A stretch of DNA of 64,000 nucleotides from an uncultured Clostridia bacterium. Its GTDB lineage: Bacteria > Bacillota > Clostridia > Christensenellales > Borkfalkiaceae. The notes under the pieces were generated by a model. It did not search any database and was not told the origin of the DNA. It saw only the letters and a program-made list of their open reading frames with translations. Both the position numbers and the translations under genes were made by a program. The stretch is from assembly GCA_947624965.1 (NCBI GenBank), contig CANQMN010000003.1, positions 89,757 to 153,756 of the forward strand. The letters are read 5' to 3'. Within the stretch, counting starts at the first letter, position 1. Each line of letters starts with the position of its first letter. Of this stretch, positions 42,661 through 50,570 are shown piece by piece.

Positions 42661-44076
42661 TCAGCTTCGGTCGGGCGTCTTTGCGCCCTCCGTCTCCCTT
42701 TGCAGGCGGCAGAGTTCTTTCCATACCCAAATCATGACGGGGACCGTCGCCGCAAACGCCGCCGCGTCTGCGATCGGCGCCGCCCACGCAACGCCCATCA
42801 CGCCGAGCCCGAGCGGCACGAGGAACGCGCACACGATCACGAGGATATCCCGCAAAAAGGAGAGCGGCGCGGCGATCTTCGCCTTCCCGATCGATTGCGT
42901 GAAGATCGCGCAGACCTTTTGCAGACAGGTGAACACGATGAACATGAGGTAGATGCGCAGGCAGGGGATCGCAAACTGCATATAGAGGTCCGCGTCGAGC
43001 CCTTCCGCCCCGCCGCCCGCGCCGAACATGGCGATGAACACGCGCGGGATCGCCTCGAACAGCACGGTGCAAAGAAGGCAAATTCCCCCCGTCCACAAGA
43101 GGACGAGTTTCAAGAGCCGTTTCACCCTGCCGTAGTTCTTTGCGCCGTAATTGTATCCGACGATGGGCTGTGCGCCCGCCGCGATGCCGATCGCAACGTT
43201 GAGGACGATCTGAAAGAGCTTCATGATGACGACGAACGCCGCAAGCGGAATGTCCGCCCCAAACGCGCTCTCCATGCCGTAGCGGACGAATTGGACGTTA
43301 TTGACGATTGTCGTGGCGACGATGCACAGCTGCGTAAGAAAACTCGAAAGCCCCAGCGCCATGATCTTGCGCAGAATTTTGAAGTCGGGCACAAAACTTT
43401 TCCATTGGATTTTGAACGTCTTACTGCGCAGAAGATAGAGGGCGCAGATGACGAAGCTCACGAACTGCCCGATGATCGTCGCATACGCCGCCCCCCGAAT
43501 GCCGAGCCCGAGCGCATAGATGGCGATGGGATCGCCCGCGATATTGAGGACTGCGCCCACGACCATGGCGAACATGGCATAGCCGGGCGCGCCGTCCGCG
43601 CGAATGATCGCCGCGAGACAGTTCTGCACGAGCGCAAGCGGCATCATCGCATAGATGATAACGCCGTAATCATGCGCAAGCGAGATGTTCGCTTCCGTGC
43701 CGCCGAGGAGCATCAAGAGACCGTCGCCCCAGAGATAGGCGATGAGGATGACGATACAGCCCGATAAAAAGGAGACGAGCATGGCGTTCCCCACGCCGCG
43801 GTGGATCTTGTCGCCCTTTCCTTCTCCCAAGGACATCGAGAGCCACGCCGCCGCGCCGTCTCCGAAAAACAGGGAGAGCCCCCAGCCGACGACGGTGATG
43901 GGGAAGATGACGCCCGTTGCGGCGTTGCCCAAATATCCGACCTCGCTGTTCCCCACGAAGATCTGATCTACAATGTTGTAGAGGGCGGAGATGATGAGGG
44001 AGAGGATGCAGGGCACGGCAAACTTCACGAGAAGTTTTCCGACCCTTTCTTTGTCTAAATAATCGCTGTTTTCCAT
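42661..44076 (-). CDS. MATE family efflux transporter, MepA-like
   Basis: 471 residues, twelve membrane helices in two six-helix halves. Start at 44076 (MENSDYLDKERVGKLLVKF), with GGAGG 5 bases upstream. LSLIISALYNIVDQIFVGNSEVGYLG is typical of the MepA-like branch of Clostridia. Exports cationic compounds by Na+ or H+ antiport. Its 145-base leader carries a U-tract terminator and a second hairpin, which suggests ligand-controlled expression. Confidence 0.92.
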   Translation of the reverse strand: MENSDYLDKERVGKLLVKFAVPCILSLIISALYNIVDQIFVGNSEVGYLGNAATGVIFPITVVGWGLSLFFGDGAAAWLSMSLGEGKGDKIHRGVGNAMLVSFLSGCIVILIAYLWGDGLLMLLGGTEANISLAHDYGVIIYAMMPLALVQNCLAAIIRADGAPGYAMFAMVVGAVLNIAGDPIAIYALGLGIRGAAYATIIGQFVSFVICALYLLRSKTFKIQWKSFVPDFKILRKIMALGLSSFLTQLCIVATTIVNNVQFVRYGMESAFGADIPLAAFVVIMKLFQIVLNVAIGIAAGAQPIVGYNYGAKNYGRVKRLLKLVLLWTGGICLLCTVLFEAIPRVFIAMFGAGGGAEGLDADLYMQFAIPCLRIYLMFIVFTCLQKVCAIFTQSIGKAKIAAPLSFLRDILVIVCAFLVPLGLGVMGVAWAAPIADAAAFAATVPVMIWVWKELCRLQRETEGAKTPDRS

Positions 44077-44221
44077 AAAGACCTCCAAGGCAGAGCAAAA
44101 CGGCACGCAGAGACTGCCGTGCCGTTTTCATACAAAAAAAGGACACGCATGGCAGCTTCTGTACCGTATCAGATTTACGCGCAAAAGCGCCACTTGTGTC
44201 GTTAAGCTCTATGAAATTTAC
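44077..44221 (-). promoter_or_regulatory. Structured leader of the MATE gene, candidate riboswitch (guanidine-IV-like position)
   Basis: Read on the minus strand from the predicted start. A stem GACAC-AA-GTGGC pairs with GCCAT-GC-GTGTC (44142-44200) and encloses a GGCGC-TTTT-GCGC hairpin; seven T follow (44140-44134). That is an intrinsic terminator about 60 bases before the gene. A second hairpin, AAAACGGCACG...CGTGCCGTTTT, lies at 44097-44128. MepA-type MATE genes of Clostridia are known targets of the guanidine-IV (mepA) riboswitch, a transcription-ON switch. I could not verify its consensus, so the class is a guess. Confidence 0.5.
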
Positions 44222-44227
44222 CCGTCT

Positions 44228-44256
44228 ATTTTAGCAGAACGCTCCGAAAAAGTCAA
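44228..44256 (-). promoter_or_regulatory. Promoter of the MATE gene leader
   Basis: On the minus strand TTGACT (44256-44251), 17 bases, TGC-TAAAAT (44233-44228). Confidence 0.75.
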
Positions 44257-44305
44257 ACCGAATGCGCAATTTTTATCGCAAAATTTGCGGATAGCGCGCC
44301 CGTTT

Positions 44306-45058
44306 TCAATGCGGGCGGTATTCGTTGGGGGATCTCCCCGTAAGCGACTTGAAACTGCGCGAAAAATGATAGACGCTGTTATATCCCACGAGCGCCGCCG
44401 TCTCCGTTACGCTCGTTCCCTCCATCGAGAGGAGATATTTCGCGCGCTCGATGCGCCTGTTTTGCAGATACTTATGCGGCGATTCGCGGAGATATTTCAC
44501 GAACTCCTTGGAGAGATACACCGCGCTGATGTTGACTTCCGCGGCGATCCGCGCGTTTGTCAGGGTCGGGTCGGAGAGATTCTCTATGATGTAGGCGATG
44601 CTGTCCGCGACGTGCTTGGGGAGGCGGAGTTCCTCCTGCGATTGGCAGATTTCCTCGATGATGCGGTAGAGCCCCGCGCGGATGAGCGTCTGATAGAAGG
44701 GCAGTTTCATGGAATACAGTTCGACGAGGCGGCGCGCCTCGTCGAGGACCGTGCGGTTGGGAACGGAGAGCTGGACGATGCGGTCGGGATAGCGCTCGCA
44801 GTCGAAATTCAAGCAGGGACAGACGTCGTATTTATCGCCCGTGAGGAAGTACGTCGCGCCCTTGGGGACGAACAGAAAATGGTCGGGATCGGTGAAAGTC
44901 GTCCGCTCCCCCTCGTGGTACAGAACTTTCCCCTCCGTGGAGAACAGAAAACCGCAATAGGGGCGTTCGTGCATCGGTCTGTACGCTTCGGGCGGCGTAG
45001 GAACATTTGCGCAACCGTGAATGTTTGTTATAATCATATTTTCAAAAGATTCGTCCAT
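44306..45058 (-). CDS. AraC-family transcriptional regulator
   Basis: 250 residues. An N-terminal cupin-like sensor (CGFLFSTEGKVLYHEGERTTFTDPDHFLFVPKG) and a C-terminal pair of helix-turn-helix motifs (NARIAAEVNISAVYLSKEFVKYL and VTETAALVGYNSVYHFSRSFKSLTGRSPNEYR). Divergent from the three-lipoprotein cassette, which it probably controls. The -10 box TATAAT ends six bases before the ATG, so the mRNA should be leaderless. Confidence 0.9.
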   Translation of the reverse strand: MDESFENMIITNIHGCANVPTPPEAYRPMHERPYCGFLFSTEGKVLYHEGERTTFTDPDHFLFVPKGATYFLTGDKYDVCPCLNFDCERYPDRIVQLSVPNRTVLDEARRLVELYSMKLPFYQTLIRAGLYRIIEEICQSQEELRLPKHVADSIAYIIENLSDPTLTNARIAAEVNISAVYLSKEFVKYLRESPHKYLQNRRIERAKYLLSMEGTSVTETAALVGYNSVYHFSRSFKSLTGRSPNEYRPH

Positions 45059-45064
45059 ATGTTC

Positions 45065-45093
45065 ATTATAAACAATTTTGGATAAGAGGTCAA
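45065..45093 (-). promoter_or_regulatory. Promoter predicting a leaderless araC-type mRNA
   Basis: Minus strand: TTGACC (45093-45088), 17 bases, TATAAT (45070-45065), then GAACAT and the ATG at 45058. Confidence 0.75.
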
Positions 45094-45243
45094 CAAAATG
45101 CTGAAAATATTTGAAAAAAACAAAAATCGGACGTATCGGGCAAAAATAGTATAGAAAATGTTAAAAAGCATATGAAATGTGGTATTGTCTGGTTTGTTGT
45201 GAAAATGATAAAATAGGATTGAAAAATGCTCGGGAGAAACAAG

Positions 45244-48200
45244 ATGAAAAAAAAGTTTGTAACAATGCTCCTCGCGCTGGTCTGCGCGATCGCAATGACC
45301 GCCTTTGCGGCATGCAACGAAGAGGATCAAAACGAAGATCCCACGCCGCAGGGCAACACCTATACGGTAACGTACAGCCTCGGCTCGTGCGGGGAAACGG
45401 CGTACGCGGGTACGACCGCACTGCCTCCGAGCGCGACGGCAAACGAGGAGAACGCGCACACCGTCGTCCTGCCCGCCGCGCCCGTTTGGACGGGGTATGC
45501 CTTCGGCGGTTGGTACGACGGGACCGCCAAGGCGGGGGACGCGGGCGCATCCTATACGGCGGAGCGGGACGTCTTGCTCACCGCGCACTGGTCTGCGATC
45601 GTGTACGCCCTGCAATTCGACGCAAATAAGCCTGCGGGCGTTTCCGAGGAAGTCTCGGGGGATACGACGGCGCTTTCCGTCACGCTCCAATCCCCTTCCA
45701 AAACGCTTCCCGCGCTCTCCCTCCAAGGATACGTGTTCGACGGGTGGAAGCGGGACAACGCGGGCGACGCCGTGCGGAGCTTCACCCTCACCGCCGCGCT
45801 CATCGAGGGGCTCGGGGACGCGACGGCTTTCCGCTTTACGGCGCAGTGGACCCCCGTTCCCCCCGACCAGTATGCGGTTCAGTTTGAACCGGGCGCGGAC
45901 GACGGCACGGTCGTAGGAATGCCGAACAACACCTCCGTTCAGGCGGGTCCGTACGCCATTCCTGCCCAAGAGCCCGCGCGCGAGGGCTATACCTTCAAGG
46001 GCTGGGAGGTGGACGGCGACGAGAAAATATACAAGAAGGACGGCGTCAACACGGAATATCCCGTCACGCAGTCCGTCGTTTTCACCGCGAAATGGGAAAA
46101 GAACAAGTACACCGTTACCTTTGTGTACGGCGAGGGGACCGAAGAGCAGGGCGAAACGCAGTCCGTCGAGTGGGGCGCTTCGGTCTCTCTGACGGAGCCC
46201 GCGCCGAAGCGCGGCTACCGCTTCGACGGCTGGACGGTGGAGAAGGCGCAGGGGACGGTGGAAGTTACGGAAAACAGCTTCATCATGCCCGAGGAGCCCG
46301 TCACCGTTACGGCGAATTGGGTGCGGGTGTACGGCGTAACCTATTCGGACGGCGTGGAGAACGAAATGATCGCGGTCCCTTCGGATACGAAGGAGTATGC
46401 GGCGGGCGAGCCCGTCGAGATCAGCGGCGAAGAGCCTGTCCGCGGCGGGTACGACTTCACGGGCTGGAAAGTCAATGATACGGAGACCGTCAAGCAAAAG
46501 GGCGAAAGGGTGGAGATGACGGCGGGCGGACTCACGCTCACCGCGCAGTGGAAGCCCGTCGCACCCGAGGTCACCTATTGGGAGATCGGTTTCTACGATT
46601 ACGACGGCGTGCGCCTTCTCTCGACGGTGCGCGTCAAGAACGGCGATCAGATCGTATACGACAAGGAGACGCCCACGCGTACGCAGGATGTACAGTATAC
46701 CTACAAATTTGCGGGTTGGAGCAAGGAGAAGGGCGGCGCGGCGGAGCCGCTTCCCACGGCTTCGGAGAGCACGAGCTATTACGCCGTCTACACGGAGACC
46801 CTTCGCAGTTATACGATCACGTTCAAAAACGGCGATGCCGTCGTGGAAACGGTTTCGGTAAACTACGGCGAACGCCCCGCCTGCTCGCAGACGGTCGCGG
46901 ACAAGGACCTCACGCAGATGCTCGTCGGGAAGCACGGCGGCTGGGAGCGGGACGGCGAAACGTATACGGGCGAACTCCCCGAAGTGCACGGCGAAGCGAC
47001 GTACAACGCCGTCTTTGAAGAGTATCTGAAAGAGGGCATGGGCACGCAGGATACGCCCTATCCCGTCACCGAAAAGGCAGACCTTGCATACCTTGCGCAA
47101 GAGACCGCGGGCGGCGAGGACTTTTCGGGCAAATATTTTGAACTCAAAAACGAAATTGAGGCGGGCGAGCTTGCCTCCATCGGCACGGCGGAGACGCCCT
47201 TCGCGGGCACGTTCGACGGCGGCGCGGGCGGCGAATACAAGATCGTCTACACGCAGGAAAGCGGCGCGGGACTGTTCGGCAATCTCTCGGGCACGGTGAA
47301 AAATCTCAAAGTGGAGGCGACGGTGCGCGGCGGAACGGTCGGCGGCGTCGCGGGCAAGAACGGCGGCACGGTGGAAAACTGCACCGCAACGGGCAAAGTT
47401 TACGGCACGCGGGCGGCGGGCGGGCTCGTCGGCGAAAACACGGGCACGGTGAAATTCGGTTCCTCCTCCGCGCTCGTCTATCTCAACGGGAAACTCGAAA
47501 TGTCCGCCATGGCGGGCACCGAGGAAAAGGCGGCGGGCGTGCTCGTTGGGAAGGGCGGCACGGTCAAACTTGCCGAGGCGGTCTGGGACGGCACGGCGGT
47601 CTCCGAACAGCTCAGCGGCGATGGCTCGTCGGCGGAATCGCCCTACTTCATCGCTTCGGGCGCGGATCTCGCCTATCTTCGCGATAATTGCGCTTCGAGC
47701 AATAGTTACTTTGCGGGTAAGTACTTTGCCCTCGCCGCCGATATCGACCTCAACTGGCACGCATGGGCAGGCATCGGCGGCGGGAGCGAAAACAATGCCT
47801 TCGCGGGCATTCTCGACGGCAAAGATCACGCCATCTACAACGTGAGCATCACGGGAGAAAGCGGGCGGTACGGCTTCTTCCGCAGTGCGAAAGGGGAGAT
47901 CAAAAATCTCGTGATGCAAGGTTCCGTGATCAATGCGGGCGACTATACGGGGCTTCTCGTCGGAATTAGCTATGCGCCCATTGAGAATGTCACCGTCTAT
48001 GCGGACGTGCGGGGCGCGGGCAGCTATGTCGGCGGGCTCGTCGGCGGCACGCGGCAGAATGTTACGAACTGCACCGCCTACGGTTTGGTTACGGGCGTGA
48101 AGGCGGTCGGCGGCATCATCGGTTATGATTTTGCTACGAGCGGTACCATCGGCGATCTCACGAATTGCACGAACTATGCGACCGTTTCGATTGTCGCGGT

Positions 48201-49314
48201 CGACTATGGAAATTACAACGGCCACGGCGGCATCGTCGGGGTCATCGGCTCGGGCGCAACGGTGGAAGGTTGCAAGAACTACGGCGACATCTTCGGCGCG
48301 AGCGGGACGAAGTGCGGCTCGGGCGGCATTGTCGGAAATCTCTATGTCTCCACCGTACAGAATTGTTACAACTACGGCACAATTTCTTCGGGCGAGTACA
48401 CGGGCGGCATCGTCGGCTATGCAAAGAACAATAGCGGCGCGGGCACCGTAACGGAGTGCGTCAACTACGGCGCGGTCACGGGAGCGGGGCAGTACACGGG
48501 CGGCATCGTCGGCGAAGGCAAGGGGATTACCATCACCGATTGCACGGTCGAAGCGGACGCTGTCATAACGGGCACGAGCAACGTGGGCGGCATCATCGGC
48601 TGTACGCAGAGCGGGAGCGTTCCCACCATAACGAGGAACACGTTCAAGGGCAGCGTTACGGGCGCGAGCGACGTCGGCGGCATCATCGGCTATAACTCCT
48701 ATCCGCTCTCGGGCTGCAACACCGCAGAGGGCGCAAAGGTGAGCGGCGGGTTCGGCGTCGGCGGCATCGTCGGCTACAACACGGGCACGGGCGCGCTCAC
48801 CGATTGCGACAACTATGCGGAGATCTCCTGCACCGCGGGCGGCGCGGGCTATTGGATCGGCGGCATCGTCGGCGTGAACGGCGCGGGATGCACCGTAACG
48901 TCGTGCGACAACCACGGCGCGGTCCTCTCGGCGGAGAAGGACGGCAATACCGAAGCGCAGCACGGCGTGGGCGGCATCGTCGGAAGCAACTACGGAGACG
49001 GTTCGGTCGTGGATACCTGCGTCAACTACGGCGTCGTTTCGGGCAGAAAATTCCTCGGCGGCATCGTCGGCGACAACCGCAACGCCGGGGCAGAGGTCAA
49101 GAACTGCGAAAACCGCGGGAATATCGTCTGCTCCCTTGAAGAGGGCGAAGCGTACGTCGGCGGGCTCGTCGGGTACAACGTCGGCAAGGTCGCGAAGAAC
49201 AAGAATTACGGCGCATACGAGGCGGCGGAAGGGCTTCAAAAAATAGACTACCTCGTCGGCTATTCCGAGGCGGGGGAAAATCTCGTGTACGAAAACACCG
49301 ATCTGCACGAATGA
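45244..49314 (+). CDS. Giant lipoprotein with InlB B-repeats and GLUG repeats
   Basis: 1356 residues from ATG 45244 (CGGGAGAAAC upstream). The lipoprotein signal is MKKKFVTML, a hydrophobic stretch, and lipobox AFAAC. Residues about 40-600 contain around seven Listeria-Bacteroides (InlB B) repeats, recognised by GYxFxGW and xTAxW (GYAFGGWYDG, GYTFKGWEVDG, GYRFDGWTVE, GYDFTGWKVN). Residues about 600-1330 form a beta-helix-like stack of GLUG/IVGxN repeats (GGIVGYNTGTGALTDCDNYAEI type), about a dozen units with CxNYG motifs. Such proteins act as adhesins or in surface-layer binding. First gene of the cassette; the next gene's ATG lies 17 bases after its stop. The promoter is unclear (TTGTCT-18-TAAAAT around 45184). 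Confidence 0.88.
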   Translation: MKKKFVTMLLALVCAIAMTAFAACNEEDQNEDPTPQGNTYTVTYSLGSCGETAYAGTTALPPSATANEENAHTVVLPAAPVWTGYAFGGWYDGTAKAGDAGASYTAERDVLLTAHWSAIVYALQFDANKPAGVSEEVSGDTTALSVTLQSPSKTLPALSLQGYVFDGWKRDNAGDAVRSFTLTAALIEGLGDATAFRFTAQWTPVPPDQYAVQFEPGADDGTVVGMPNNTSVQAGPYAIPAQEPAREGYTFKGWEVDGDEKIYKKDGVNTEYPVTQSVVFTAKWEKNKYTVTFVYGEGTEEQGETQSVEWGASVSLTEPAPKRGYRFDGWTVEKAQGTVEVTENSFIMPEEPVTVTANWVRVYGVTYSDGVENEMIAVPSDTKEYAAGEPVEISGEEPVRGGYDFTGWKVNDTETVKQKGERVEMTAGGLTLTAQWKPVAPEVTYWEIGFYDYDGVRLLSTVRVKNGDQIVYDKETPTRTQDVQYTYKFAGWSKEKGGAAEPLPTASESTSYYAVYTETLRSYTITFKNGDAVVETVSVNYGERPACSQTVADKDLTQMLVGKHGGWERDGETYTGELPEVHGEATYNAVFEEYLKEGMGTQDTPYPVTEKADLAYLAQETAGGEDFSGKYFELKNEIEAGELASIGTAETPFAGTFDGGAGGEYKIVYTQESGAGLFGNLSGTVKNLKVEATVRGGTVGGVAGKNGGTVENCTATGKVYGTRAAGGLVGENTGTVKFGSSSALVYLNGKLEMSAMAGTEEKAAGVLVGKGGTVKLAEAVWDGTAVSEQLSGDGSSAESPYFIASGADLAYLRDNCASSNSYFAGKYFALAADIDLNWHAWAGIGGGSENNAFAGILDGKDHAIYNVSITGESGRYGFFRSAKGEIKNLVMQGSVINAGDYTGLLVGISYAPIENVTVYADVRGAGSYVGGLVGGTRQNVTNCTAYGLVTGVKAVGGIIGYDFATSGTIGDLTNCTNYATVSIVAVDYGNYNGHGGIVGVIGSGATVEGCKNYGDIFGASGTKCGSGGIVGNLYVSTVQNCYNYGTISSGEYTGGIVGYAKNNSGAGTVTECVNYGAVTGAGQYTGGIVGEGKGITITDCTVEADAVITGTSNVGGIIGCTQSGSVPTITRNTFKGSVTGASDVGGIIGYNSYPLSGCNTAEGAKVSGGFGVGGIVGYNTGTGALTDCDNYAEISCTAGGAGYWIGGIVGVNGAGCTVTSCDNHGAVLSAEKDGNTEAQHGVGGIVGSNYGDGSVVDTCVNYGVVSGRKFLGGIVGDNRNAGAEVKNCENRGNIVCSLEEGEAYVGGLVGYNVGKVAKNKNYGAYEAAEGLQKIDYLVGYSEAGENLVYENTDLHE

Positions 49315-49331
49315 GAACAGGAGATCATGGC

Positions 49332-50570
49332 ATGAAGAAATTTTTTGCGGCGATCCTTTCGGTCGCGCTCTGCCTCTCCGTCGCGGCGTGCGGCGGCGCG
49401 GCGGCGGACGCAAATGAAAACGACAACACGGAGACGGGCGCAACGCTCGTCTCCCGTACCGTCGTGGAGCCCACCTGCCTTACGGAGGGCTACACGGAAA
49501 AGGTATATTCGGACGGCTATGTCTGCCGCGACACCTTCGTTCCCAAGACGGATCACAAATTCGAGGAATACCGTCTCGGCGCCGACCCGAGGGGGCTCGT
49601 CCGCTCGGCTTGCCGCTATTGCGGGACGGAGCGCGTCTCCTACGTGCTCGACGATATCTCCACCGACGTTACCGTCGATCCCGCGAGACCCCGCCCCAAA
49701 TTCACGGCGCGCGACGACCGCATGATCGTCGCCATGATACAGGAGACGACGGCGGACGACTGCATCCGCTCCATCCGCGCCGCCGAGCAGACGGGGGCGT
49801 ACGGATTTATGGTGTACGTCTCCAATCTCATTCCGCAGGAGCAGACGTTCGGGCAGATACAACGCATCATGTACTGCACCGATCTCCCCGTCCTCGCCAT
49901 CGCCTACGGCGCGGGCACGCACGAACAGATGGCTTCGCTTCTCAAACTTTCCGTCTCGGCGGGCGCCGCCGCCGTCGATATGCAGGGCTTTATGTGGGTG
50001 AACGGCGATATCAAGGCATTGCAGAGGACATATCGGAGCTATTGGGAGGAGCGGGGCTACGACATGAGTTTTGTGAGCTCCGCGCCCGCGGAGGTATGCA
50101 CCCAGCCCTCCGCGCTCGAAAAGCAGGCGCAGTTTATCCGTGAAATTCACGCATTGGGGGGCGAAGTGCTCGTCTCCATGCACGTCGGCGTCGCGATGAA
50201 GGCGGAACAGATCGTTGCGCTCGCGCAATTCACGGAGGGCGTAACGGAGGGCGTGGACGTCATCAAAATCGTGCTCACGGGCGGGACAAAGGATACCGTC
50301 GTCGAGCACTTGAAGGCGTGCATCACGCTCGAAAAGACGCTCAAATGTAAGTTTTCCGTGCACGGGCAGAGCACGCTCTCCCGCATCATGTGCCCGATGT
50401 TCGGTTCCTATATCGCGTTCTGCGTGGACGATTACGATACCGTCGCGACGAGCATTCAGGCGGATCTGCAAACCATGGCGGATCTCTTCAAGGGCGGCGA
50501 ACCCTCGTGCGACCTGCAAACGCTCGTCGAACTCTTCGATTCGCCCGATCTGCGGGGGGACGTGCGATGA
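49332..50570 (+). CDS. Lipoprotein with type I 3-dehydroquinate dehydratase-like domain
   Basis: 412 residues from ATG 49332, which begins the lipoprotein signal (MKKFFAAILSVAL, lipobox SVAAC). An upstream ATG overlaps the previous stop but would spoil the signal. Residues 40-100 are a Cys module like those in the lipoprotein at 8797 (EPTCLTEGYTEKV, ACRYCGTER). From about residue 125 there is an AroD-like barrel. EVLVSMHV (His284) matches the catalytic His, VDVIKIVLTGGT (Lys312) the Schiff-base Lys, and STLSRIMCPMFGS (Arg351) the phosphate/carboxylate arginine loop. The two early substrate arginines appear replaced (FMVYVSN and AIAYG). Secreted AroD homologues are unexpected; true activity is uncertain. 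Confidence 0.72.
   Translation: MKKFFAAILSVALCLSVAACGGAAADANENDNTETGATLVSRTVVEPTCLTEGYTEKVYSDGYVCRDTFVPKTDHKFEEYRLGADPRGLVRSACRYCGTERVSYVLDDISTDVTVDPARPRPKFTARDDRMIVAMIQETTADDCIRSIRAAEQTGAYGFMVYVSNLIPQEQTFGQIQRIMYCTDLPVLAIAYGAGTHEQMASLLKLSVSAGAAAVDMQGFMWVNGDIKALQRTYRSYWEERGYDMSFVSSAPAEVCTQPSALEKQAQFIREIHALGGEVLVSMHVGVAMKAEQIVALAQFTEGVTEGVDVIKIVLTGGTKDTVVEHLKACITLEKTLKCKFSVHGQSTLSRIMCPMFGSYIAFCVDDYDTVATSIQADLQTMADLFKGGEPSCDLQTLVELFDSPDLRGDVR

Noticed and set aside
45034..49443. A 1469-codon antisense frame opposite the InlB/GLUG gene
   Set aside because: The sense strand has a signal peptide, repeats and a ribosome binding site. The antisense product is compositionally biased and unrelated to anything known.
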